Virus record (IMG/VR): IMGVR_UViG_3300046665_000756
Location: 1 to 37,435 of that record
DNA from: a virus
Reading direction: 5' to 3' (one strand)
Length of the DNA stretch: 37,435 bases
Part shown: piece after piece, positions 1 to 7,600 of the stretch
Layout of the letters: each line of letters begins with the position of its first letter
Numbering within the stretch: the stretch's first letter is position 1
The notes under the pieces: model-generated
Told to the model about the DNA's origin: nothing
Seen by the model: the letters and a program-made list of their open reading frames with translations, nothing else
The model's database searches: none
Translations under genes and position numbers: made by a program

Positions 1-564
1 TCATGGCACCTGCTTATCAGATGCGACCTTCACTGCGTCGTAGGCTGCAGTACAGGCCTGCAGGCCAACGATGACGTCGTTCCTGGTCTGCCGCAGCCAT
101 TCAAGATCTGCTGCAACTCGTCCGTCGAGACTTGCGGTTGCTGGGCCGCTTGCCGGATCCAGGCCGGCAGCGGGCGCACTTTGATCGTGTCGGCCCGTAG
201 CAGCGTGGCAGGCCCCGGTAATGGCGACTGACAGCCGGCGACGGCCAGCAGTAAGGTCAGACTGCAGTGCAGCCGAATTCGCTTGTTCATGGGTGAGCTC
301 CGTTTGAAGTTTGGCGAGGCTGTTCATTGCGCCGTCGAGGTTGGCCTGGGCGTTGCGGACGCGCGCGTTCGCGTCGTCGAGTGCTACCCTTGCCTGCCGA
401 TCGCGCTCGACGTCGATCTTGACGCGCCGCGCCGCCTCGATGGCGATGCCGGTGTCGATGAGATGGCCGCGGTACCAGTGGACGGCGCCGGCCGAGAGCA
501 AACAGAGCACCATAATGGCGACCCAGCGCGGAATGCCGAGGCGCAGGAGGATGGCGGCGATCAC
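1..564 (-). CDS. Rz: Rz-like inner-membrane spanin (i-spanin)
   Basis: 187 residues. A membrane segment lies at about residues 13-31, followed by a long charged alpha-helical stretch rich in Ala, Asp and Arg (about 40-110), as expected for a periplasmic spanin coiled coil. The architecture resembles the DUF2514/Rz group. It would pair with the nested Rz1 lipoprotein to fuse the inner and outer membranes at the last step of lysis. The start overlaps the end of the DUF6527 gene by 4 bp (ATGA). The stop codon is exactly the first three bases of the window, so the gene is complete. Confidence 0.85.
   Translation of the reverse strand: MIAAILLRLGIPRWVAIMVLCLLSAGAVHWYRGHLIDTGIAIEAARRVKIDVERDRQARVALDDANARVRNAQANLDGAMNSLAKLQTELTHEQANSAALQSDLTAGRRRLSVAITGACHAATGRHDQSAPAAGLDPASGPATASLDGRVAADLEWLRQTRNDVIVGLQACTAAYDAVKVASDKQVP
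30..290 (-). CDS. Rz1: Rz1-like outer-membrane spanin lipoprotein nested in Rz
   Basis: 86 residues, entirely embedded in the Rz gene in another frame. The N-terminus has basic residues, then a hydrophobic run and the lipobox LAVAGC with Cys20 as the predicted lipidated residue. The mature part is Pro-rich, as is usual for Rz1. A GGAG ribosome-binding site sits 7 bases before the ATG. Known biology: Rz1 is an outer-membrane lipoprotein that contacts Rz across the periplasm. The nested layout plus the lipobox makes this call firm. Confidence 0.85.
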   Translation of the reverse strand: MNKRIRLHCSLTLLLAVAGCQSPLPGPATLLRADTIKVRPLPAWIRQAAQQPQVSTDELQQILNGCGRPGTTSSLACRPVLQPTTQ

Positions 565-869
565 GAGACAGCCCAGTGCTCGGGCCAGTTCGGCAGATCG
601 ACCGTCTGCCCAGCCAATGCGTGCTCGCTGTCGGTCAAAAACTGGATCCGGCCATCAGTGACAAACGAATGGCAAAGCGGCTCATCAGGGGCGCCGCGAT
701 CCATGTTGACGCCGACGGATGGCGTGAACGTCGGTCGCTCAGCATCGCCGTTATACCCCCATGCGCCAGCTCCTTTTACCCCGACAGCGTGCGGTCGTTC
801 GCAACCTGGGCAAAAGAACAGCGTGTAGCCGCTATCGCCCATCCATAATTTTGAGCTGACTTTTTTCAT
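561..869 (-). CDS. DUF6527 family phage protein
   Basis: 102 residues. A FCPGC motif near residue 20 (CxxC) and a later WxxNG...PTFTPS block match small phage proteins that typically lie between the endolysin and Rz genes. The function is unknown; relatives are sometimes mislabelled as ammonia monooxygenase, a name with no support here. The Cys pair with nearby His could bind a metal. The gene overlaps the endolysin stop upstream and the Rz start downstream by 4 bp each, so it is translationally coupled within the lysis cassette. Confidence 0.7.
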   Translation of the reverse strand: MKKVSSKLWMGDSGYTLFFCPGCERPHAVGVKGAGAWGYNGDAERPTFTPSVGVNMDRGAPDEPLCHSFVTDGRIQFLTDSEHALAGQTVDLPNWPEHWAVS

Positions 870-1357
870 TTCATTCCTCTCATGCAGAGTTCCCGCTCAC
901 GTTCGCGGCGCTTAGTCAGTCCCGTAACTTCCCGGCCGCCAGCATGGTTCCACATCAACAGCGCGTTGCAGGCGCCAATCATGTTGCCCGCGTTCGCGCG
1001 CCGCGCCATGCTCGATCCACAGAACGCCGGCACGCCGATGTTGAAAGCCGCGTCGACGAATGCCACCTTCTGGCCGTCCGTGAGGCGATCCATCGGCACG
1101 CACTTCGCGATCCCGGCAGCGTGCCGCTCCAGGTCGCGGTCTAGCTGCGCGTCGCACTCAGCCGGCGTGTACGTCTTGCCGGCCTGGGCGTTTTCCGTCG
1201 CGCCATCGCAGTACGTCAGTACGCCGCCGATGTCGCGGTAGGTCTTGAGGACACGGCCCTCTTGCACCGGCGTGAACGCCAGCAGCGCAGCCGCAGCGAT
1301 GGTGCCGACGACGGCCAACAGGCCGCGCCGCGGCGTCTTGATCTGTTCAGCCGCCAT
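866..1357 (-). CDS. SAR endolysin, T4-type lysozyme (GH24)
   Basis: 163 residues. The glycoside hydrolase 24 catalytic triad is visible with exact family spacing: Glu33, Asp42 and Thr48 (E-x8-D-x5-T). It would cleave the glycan strands of peptidoglycan. Residues 12-28 form a weakly hydrophobic Ala/Gly-rich segment preceded by Arg-Arg, typical of a signal-anchor-release domain. The enzyme is therefore probably exported by Sec, held inactive at the membrane and released when the membrane is depolarised. Several cysteines could form activating disulfides. It follows the second membrane protein by one base. Confidence 0.88.
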   Translation of the reverse strand: MAAEQIKTPRRGLLAVVGTIAAAALLAFTPVQEGRVLKTYRDIGGVLTYCDGATENAQAGKTYTPAECDAQLDRDLERHAAGIAKCVPMDRLTDGQKVAFVDAAFNIGVPAFCGSSMARRANAGNMIGACNALLMWNHAGGREVTGLTKRRERERELCMRGMK

Positions 1358-1358
1358 G

Positions 1359-1613
1359 TCACCCGCCTCTGGCTTTCTTCGTGAGCAGCGCCTCGACCTG
1401 CAGCCAGCCGCGGTACACCTGCAGCGCGAACTTGATGCCGACGATCGTCAGGCCCACGTAGCGAAAGGTATTGGCGCCCAGGTGCGGGGCCAGGGTCGGC
1501 ATCCAGCCCTCAACGGCAGCAATGATCTGATCGGCGAACGGGTACAGGACCAGCAGCACGGCCCAGATGTACTTGCCTACCAACTGCAGGCCTGCTTTGA
1601 CCCGGGCCATCAT
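1359..1613 (-). CDS. Small two-helix membrane protein, candidate antiholin or second holin
   Basis: 84 residues with two predicted membrane helices, about residues 14-32 and 50-68, and a basic C-terminal tail (LTKKARGG). I chose the ATG at 1613 because it overlaps the holin stop by 4 bp (ATGA); the longer frame reading into the upstream gene is a shadow. Its position between the holin and the SAR endolysin suggests a role in lysis timing or membrane permeabilisation. The exact role cannot be read from the sequence. Confidence 0.7.
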   Translation of the reverse strand: MMARVKAGLQLVGKYIWAVLLVLYPFADQIIAAVEGWMPTLAPHLGANTFRYVGLTIVGIKFALQVYRGWLQVEALLTKKARGG

Positions 1614-1813
1614 TGCTTGACTCCCAGTTGCGCATCGAGCGCGCGCTCTTCGCGGCGATCCTTGCGGGCCATGTAGACGACGTTCGCCGCACACGTGATC
1701 AGTGCCGTGACAATGCCGGCGATGATGCCCCACTGGGTCAGGGTCAGGGATGCGACAATTGCGACGACGGCGCCGGCGTAGCTGCCCGCTTCGGGCGCGG
1801 TTACTTGGGTCAT
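1610..1813 (-). CDS. Class II phage holin
   Basis: 67 residues with two hydrophobic helices (about 12-26 and 29-48) and a highly charged C-terminus containing ARKDRREER. Size and topology fit a class II holin that forms lesions or depolarises the inner membrane at a set time, here triggering the SAR endolysin. The start overlaps the end of the papain-like hydrolase gene by 4 bp, and the stop overlaps the start of the next membrane gene. Family assignment is by topology and position. Confidence 0.75.
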   Translation of the reverse strand: MTQVTAPEAGSYAGAVVAIVASLTLTQWGIIAGIVTALITCAANVVYMARKDRREERALDAQLGVKQ

Positions 1814-2295
1814 GTTTGCCTTTCGATGGGCGTAAAAAAACCCGCGGGAGCGGGTTGAGTGAGGAATGTGAGGGCCGCATGCAGCGTCCCGGGATCGAAG
1901 CGCGCCGGATCCGGCATACCCAGTGCAGCGGCGACCGCCTCGCTACAAAACCACTTCCGCTTGTCGTCACCGACAGGCGAGAACACGAAATGCACGTTTC
2001 CGAGCAGGTCGTAAGCATCGCCTTCGTGACCGTCGAACCACTGAATCGCCGGCAACGCCAAATGGTCAGGCAAGTCGACGAAGTCCCAGAGCGCCGGGTC
2101 GAACGTGAACCACTTGAACCGCACGCCGCCGTCCATATACGACGCCGACGCTGCCTGGCTGCCGTCGGACGGGCCGCCATCGAAGAAGATCAACTCGACG
2201 TGCGAGTACGGGCTACGCGTCCACCAGCGCACCAGGCGGTTATAAACACCCGGCATTCCGGCGTGCGTGCCTTTGTAGAAGGCGGCCCGCATCAC
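1810..2295 (-). CDS. Permuted papain-like (NlpC/P60-related) hydrolase
   Basis: 161 residues. A His32 motif (SPYSHVEL) near the N-terminus and a Cys117 motif (WFCSEA) near the C-terminus, with a YDLLG block between them, are the order seen in circularly permuted papain-like amidases (YebB/YiiX-like). Such enzymes cleave amide or ester bonds. In phages they may trim peptidoglycan peptides or act during tail or lysis steps. The gene sits between the fibre genes and the holin and overlaps both neighbours. Substrate unknown; fold call moderately sure. Confidence 0.65.
   Translation of the reverse strand: MMRAAFYKGTHAGMPGVYNRLVRWWTRSPYSHVELIFFDGGPSDGSQAASASYMDGGVRFKWFTFDPALWDFVDLPDHLALPAIQWFDGHEGDAYDLLGNVHFVFSPVGDDKRKWFCSEAVAAALGMPDPARFDPGTLHAALTFLTQPAPAGFFTPIERQT
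1834..1856 (-). terminator. Intrinsic terminator-like hairpin inside a coding sequence
   Basis: Seven-base-pair GC-rich stem AACCCGC/GCGGGTT with a 4-base loop (1839-1856), followed on the minus strand by a run of seven T. It lies within the last codons of the papain-like hydrolase gene, where the run encodes Phe-Phe, just before the holin. It could attenuate expression of the lysis cassette unless transcription is antiterminated or translating ribosomes prevent folding. Confidence 0.6.
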
Positions 2296-2795
2296 AGCCC
2301 CGCGGCGGTGACGAACAGCGCATCCATCTGTTCGGCGTTCAGGCCGATCGCGTGGCCGATCTCAACGACCAACGGCCGTGAGCGCTCGAACTCGAGCGAG
2401 TCTTCCCACTCGATCTGCGCCAACCGCATTTTCTGCTTGCCTTCAGGTGTACCGTCATCGAGCGCCGCGATAGCCAACGGCACGTCATCCAACAGGCCAG
2501 CCAGCAAAAGAGCCTGACGCGCTTGGCGCCGCGTGACCTTTTGCGGCACGATCGAAGCCGCCGGCGGCACGAGCACTACCATTTCGACGCCGTCACGCGC
2601 CCCATTGGCGTGAAAATGAACCCAGTCGCCTGCGATAACTTCGTCCACCGGAATCATGCGCGCGACGTGCTCGCCCGGTGGCACCTGCAGAAAGCAGCCG
2701 TCGAGAGTACCATCGTCCAGATAGGTCACGTACCGCATGGGCTGCGGGTCGGGAATTGCCGACGGGGCCGGCTGTTCAATGATTTCATCCATCAC
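2292..2795 (-). CDS. Tail fibre assembly / chaperone-like protein
   Basis: 167 residues. The N-terminal half is short and variable. The C-terminal half has the helical pattern QARQALLLAGLLDD...WEDSLEFER...AIGLNAEQMDALF, which recurs in small proteins encoded just after tail fibre genes (XkdW-like or fibre assembly proteins). Such proteins help the fibre fold or trimerise. The ATG overlaps the fibre gene stop by 4 bp. The functional call rests mainly on this position and on the C-terminal motif. Confidence 0.6.
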   Translation of the reverse strand: MMDEIIEQPAPSAIPDPQPMRYVTYLDDGTLDGCFLQVPPGEHVARMIPVDEVIAGDWVHFHANGARDGVEMVVLVPPAASIVPQKVTRRQARQALLLAGLLDDVPLAIAALDDGTPEGKQKMRLAQIEWEDSLEFERSRPLVVEIGHAIGLNAEQMDALFVTAAGL

Positions 2796-3775
2796 GCAAG
2801 CTTTTCAAAAAAGAGTTCGGAATAAATTTCGCTGAAACCGGAGGATGTCGGGTTCCCCAGACTGCCAGACGTGGAACCTACCCAATGGCGCAGCTCGAGC
2901 GTCGCTGAAGCACTCAGCACAAATTCGCTACGAACCCATGACCTCGACTGACTGCCGTTATCACCTTCGGATGAGCCGAGCACGAGAACAGCGGGGGTCG
3001 TAACGTTGTAGAGGTAAGCGCGATGCGAGCCCACGCCATATGCTGGAGCATTGCCTTCGACCCGATATGTGCCAGCCGGAAGTGTCACTTGGTTGGATGC
3101 CAGAGAAGCGCCGGCACCGATGGTATTGCGAGCGACAGTGTTCAACGTACGAACATTGGTGCCGTTTAAAGGCGAGCCATTCGACGTACCTGCAGCTTTC
3201 GTGTCGTTGACGTGCATGATTCCGGTGACGAGAGAACCGGCCGAACCCGTGTCACCCTTATCGCCCGTACGCTGAAAGAACAGCATGACTGGATCGGTAT
3301 CGCTGAACGGGTTAGCAGCACTCCCCCCTCTATTTACGACAGAAACGTTCACGTACCCGGTCATCTGAGTCATACCAGTAACGTTGAACGTCAACCACTT
3401 CGAGGGGTCACCGATCTTTTGCAGGCGGATAGTTCCCGTGACGGTGCTCGACGATGCGACGAAGTCGTTTAGCAACCCAAGCACATCGATTCCCGCCGAG
3501 CTTGACGTGTCCAGTCGCAACACCGTGGCGGCATTCTGCGTGGCGTTATTCAGACGCATATTGCCCGTACCTGGATCGATATCGCCCGTGCCGTAGAGCA
3601 ACTTGTATGGGATCGAATACGCACCGCCAGCGGCAAGGGTATTTAGTCCGGCCACAAGAGCGACAAGCTCGCTCACAAAATTGATAAGCCAAGTAATGAA
3701 CGCGTCGACGCGCGCGGCGAAGGTTGTACGATCGCCCCGCTGAGGCGCAACCGGTGGTGGCGTGAGTAGTGCCAT
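2792..3775 (-). CDS. Tail fibre protein
   Basis: 327 residues. I chose the ATG at 3775, which overlaps the upstream stop by 4 bp; the extra 41 residues of the open frame are shadow. The N-terminal about 60 residues contain a hydrophobic helix that could anchor the fibre to the tail. A short collagen-like GDKGDTGSAGS segment sits near the middle. The C-terminal part is beta-rich and ends in SEIYSELFFEKLA, as in receptor-binding tip domains. It probably determines host attachment. No enzymatic motif was seen. Confidence 0.75.
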   Translation of the reverse strand: MALLTPPPVAPQRGDRTTFAARVDAFITWLINFVSELVALVAGLNTLAAGGAYSIPYKLLYGTGDIDPGTGNMRLNNATQNAATVLRLDTSSSAGIDVLGLLNDFVASSSTVTGTIRLQKIGDPSKWLTFNVTGMTQMTGYVNVSVVNRGGSAANPFSDTDPVMLFFQRTGDKGDTGSAGSLVTGIMHVNDTKAAGTSNGSPLNGTNVRTLNTVARNTIGAGASLASNQVTLPAGTYRVEGNAPAYGVGSHRAYLYNVTTPAVLVLGSSEGDNGSQSRSWVRSEFVLSASATLELRHWVGSTSGSLGNPTSSGFSEIYSELFFEKLA

Positions 3776-4695
3776 CAGATGAGTCCTTGTACAGAGAGAG
3801 AGAGTTGGCAGTAATTTGCGCCGTCGAATGACACTTCGCCACTGCCCAGGCCAAAAACGCGAAGCGCACCGTACTCCTGGCCATCGGAGGCGATCCAAAC
3901 CGCCGGAACGTCGAGCAGGCCCTGAATCAGGTCGGTGACCGTATTCGCCTCGGAAAGGTCGAGAAGCGCCGAAGCGGACATGTCCTTCGCACTCTTTCGC
4001 CGCTTGATCGAAGCGCGCCCAAAGTCGTCGGTCTTGATGTAGCTGAACGTCTTCGGCTTGGCCTTGGCGCCGCGCTGGGTTCGACCCAGTGCGCGAAGGT
4101 CACCCACCGCCAGGACACCGCACTTCACGGTGCCTCCCGTGGACGTAAGCACTACCGTCAACTCGGCGTCGTTGTACTGGTCGATGTAGCTGGACAGGAA
4201 GTCTGTCAGCGGCTTGAAGCGGTCGAAAAAGTACTCGTCGTAGTCGGCCGGCTGGGAGCCCTCCAGCGGGCCCGAGTAGCTGTAGATGACCACTCCGCCC
4301 GGGGCATCCTTTACCGTGATGCTGATCGACGACGCATCCAGGCCAGCCAAATACAGTCCGTTGAAGCTCCCCGGGCGCATGACCACCGTCAGCGGCGAGG
4401 CGGCAACCGTTTGGGTGCTCACCTCGCCGTCGAGCATAGCCCACCGGTTTGTCGGCCCAACATCGAGCCAATAAACCGTTGCTCCAGCCTGGTTGTCGAT
4501 GACTGTCGGATCCTTGTTGGAGTGCGCCGTCACGCACTCATAAATGCGGTGCGTAACGGTACTGATGCAGCGAGTACCAGCCGTGTAGTTGGTACTGCTG
4601 CCCCATGCTGTGTAGTCGGTCTCCGGAACCGTGCTACTGATAAGGATCGAGCTGTCAACGGTCACAGGTGAGAGAACACTCAATGTTGCCGCCAT
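3775..4695 (-). CDS. Tail tip / distal tail structural protein
   Basis: 306 residues. Residues about 25-70 have a Trp/Tyr/Cys-rich pattern resembling carbohydrate-binding segments of phage tail proteins (TAWGSSTNYTAGTRCIS). The rest looks like an all-beta structural protein. It directly follows the tape measure with a 4-bp overlap and precedes the fibre. This placement suggests that it closes the distal end of the tail tube and carries the fibre, replacing the several lambda-type tip proteins that are missing. The role is inferred from context. Confidence 0.55.
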   Translation of the reverse strand: MAATLSVLSPVTVDSSILISSTVPETDYTAWGSSTNYTAGTRCISTVTHRIYECVTAHSNKDPTVIDNQAGATVYWLDVGPTNRWAMLDGEVSTQTVAASPLTVVMRPGSFNGLYLAGLDASSISITVKDAPGGVVIYSYSGPLEGSQPADYDEYFFDRFKPLTDFLSSYIDQYNDAELTVVLTSTGGTVKCGVLAVGDLRALGRTQRGAKAKPKTFSYIKTDDFGRASIKRRKSAKDMSASALLDLSEANTVTDLIQGLLDVPAVWIASDGQEYGALRVFGLGSGEVSFDGANYCQLSLSVQGLI

Positions 4696-7600
4696 CAGGT
4701 CACCTCCACCAGCATCGGGCCGCCACCACCTGTCGATTGCTCGAACATGTCTTTATGCTCCTTCGTGTTAGTCGCAATGCGATCCAGCGCCGCCTGCTGC
4801 TGTGCGACCGTCTCGCGCAACGCCCTGATCTCCGCAGCCAGCGCCTCGTTGTTGCTCGAAGGGCTGGCCAGCCGCGCCATGAGCGCCCGGTTATCGGCCG
4901 CAGGGATGATCCGCTCGCCCTTATGGATGAACGCCGGCATGTCCTCCGGAACGGAGTTCGTACCGACCGCGAACGGGTGCAGGTGCTTCTTGTACTCGTC
5001 GCTATTCATGATCGCGTCACGAATTGAGTCGAGCGTAGAGCCACCCGCGATAGCGTTCTGCCAGTACTCAAGGCCCGCCTGATCCGCGGGACGGCCAAGC
5101 AACTGCTGGTACATGTTCGCAATGCTGGACGTAGCGCCGACGATCGGATTCGCCTGCGCGCCCGTGATCGCGGTTTGCAGACCAGACATCGCCTGAGCCA
5201 AGGTCAGTGTTGCTATCGACTGGCCTTTCAGCAAGTCGATCTGCTCCTGGCCCTGGGCTACCATGTCGTCCAGACGAGTCAGCTGGGCCTGCAATGCGTC
5301 GAGCGACTGCTGCTCGACCGACAGTGAGTTGTCCGTGATATCGGCCAGTTGCGAGAGATCGTTCTGCGTCTGGTACAGATCCCGCAGGTAGTCCGCGTAG
5401 CTGCTGAACTGGTCGGAAGCATCCTGCGTCACCGCGGCGAGCGCCTTTTGCAGGCTGTCCGCCGTCGGCAGCGCGCCACCCGCTTTCGCGATCGCCAGCG
5501 CCGCACGGATCTGCGCCTGGGCACTTGCCCGCTCGGCCGCCTTCTGGTCCGGGGACTTCAGGCTGTCGAGCGTGCTGCGCAGCGCCTGCGACAGGGTTTG
5601 GAGCTTCGCAACTGCCGCTGTCTGGGCCGTGACACTGGCCTGGACGGCGGTTTTCTCACGCGCGACGACCTTCTGCAGCGCGGAGAACGCGTTGTCCACG
5701 CCACCGAGCAGCGTCGAGGCCGAATCTTTCATGGCCTGCAGCGCGGCGGCGGCTTTGCTCACCGCATCCGTTGCCGATACGGTTTCCGTGTGAACTTGAG
5801 CGAACGCCTCGGACAGCGCAAGCAATGACGTGAGTTGCTTGCCGCCGGCTTCGGTCGCTGCGGCGCCCGAATCGATCAAGCTGTTGACCAACGCCTTGAA
5901 CTCGTCACGCGTTGCCGGAATGGTGTCGAGGCCCAGGCTCGCGAGTGCCTTGTCCAGCGCTTCCGCCACCGGCTTGATCCGCTCGGCATCCGTCAGGAAG
6001 TTCTGGTTGAAGAACGACGCTTCAGAGCTCAGCGTCGACAGCCCCCCAGCCAGCTCAATCAGGTTCTCACGCGCTTTCGCCGACTCGAAACCCGTCGCAC
6101 CGAACAGCACAGAGGCCGATCGACCTAGAAGTTGCGCGACCCGATCGGTTCCCTTGAAGTCGCCCGCCAGGCGCTCGAGCGTTGCCGACGCCGCCTCGCC
6201 GGATTTCGCGAAGTCAGCCAGATTCGGCACGAGCTTGTTGGCGATCTCGTCCCCGATGTCGGCGAAGAAGTCGGTGATTGCCTGCGCGTCTTTCGTTGCA
6301 TCGCCGGTCAGCGCAAGGTCGAAGGTTTTGCTATACGTCGAGATCCAGTCAGCCGACACGCCCAGCGAAGAGGCAAAGCCGGACGAAGCCGTTTCGATTG
6401 ACCGCAAGCCTTGTGTGAACTGCTTGACCATTGCATCGGTCAGCGCCTTCGTGTCGGTCCCGTCCTTATCTGACCGGAACCACCCGCCATCCTGATGCCA
6501 CTTGGCGTAACTCTGACCGGTCAGGTCTGTAGCACTCAACGTTCCGCTTATCCCTTGAGCCGTTACATCTTTGGAGCCCATGCCGAAAGCGCGATTTATC
6601 AACCCGCCGACTAGGCCGCCTCCGATCGCCCATGGGCTCAGGAGCGTGTTCCAGTTGACGAAGGCGCGGTTGTTATCGGTGACCCCATATTTGCCCGAGA
6701 TCGAGTTGCCCAGCTCTCGGCCAATCGCGACCCCGGCCAAATAGGCACTGGCGGTGCTTGCGGCCGTCCCGAAACCTGTCGCCGCAGCGCCGTTGCCCGC
6801 GATCCCAGTCGATAAGTCATAGTTCGGCGCCGCACTTTCAAACATGCCGCTCAGCCCGGTCTTGTCGAAACCTGCCTGAACTGCATTCGCTACAGAAGTA
6901 CTGATGCCTTCGAAACCGTCATTCGTCAGCTTGTACAGGCCCGACGCCACTTGGGCGGCACTGATTGCGCTATTAGCACCGCCTGCACCGCTGTTGGCGG
7001 CCACACCATACCCGTTCGGCTGGCTCGCGATCTCGCCGGCGATGGCCGCCTGGCCGACGCCGAGGTAGTTGCCGACCAGCTGCACGATGATCGGTCGCGC
7101 GAACATCTTGTAGATCTGGTCCGCAACCGACGTCTTGAACGTGGTCACGAGCGACTTCGTGAACGACTGCCAGCCGGCGTTGCCGTTGTTCAGCATGTCG
7201 GCGAAGCCCTGCTGGAACACCTGGCCGTACTGGTCGACGGCTTGCTTCCAGTTGTCGTACCGCTGCTGCTTCTCAGCGCCGTCGAGCACGGCGGCCGCGC
7301 GCTCGCGAATCGCCGCTGCCTCCGCCCGGATGCTTGCCGCGCGTTCGCCCGTCAAGTCCCAGCCCTCGGCAACAACGGCCTTAGCTTCCTTCTGCGCAGC
7401 GATGTCGAGCAGGCGCGACGCTGTGAGGGCCGCGATCTGCTTCTGGCTCAGCCCGATCTGCTCGTTATAGTCCAGCTGCGCACGAGTCTGATCCTCCTGA
7501 CTCTTCCGCTCGGCTTGCTCCTTCTCGATCACGTCGGCAGCGCTGTTGACGGCCTGGCGGTAGCGGCGCTGCTCTGCCGCGAACAGGTCGTTCGACAGCT

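Noticed and set aside
561-869. Ammonia monooxygenase label for the DUF6527 protein
   Set aside because: The 102-residue soluble protein has none of the membrane helices or copper sites of that enzyme; the label is a known database carry-over.
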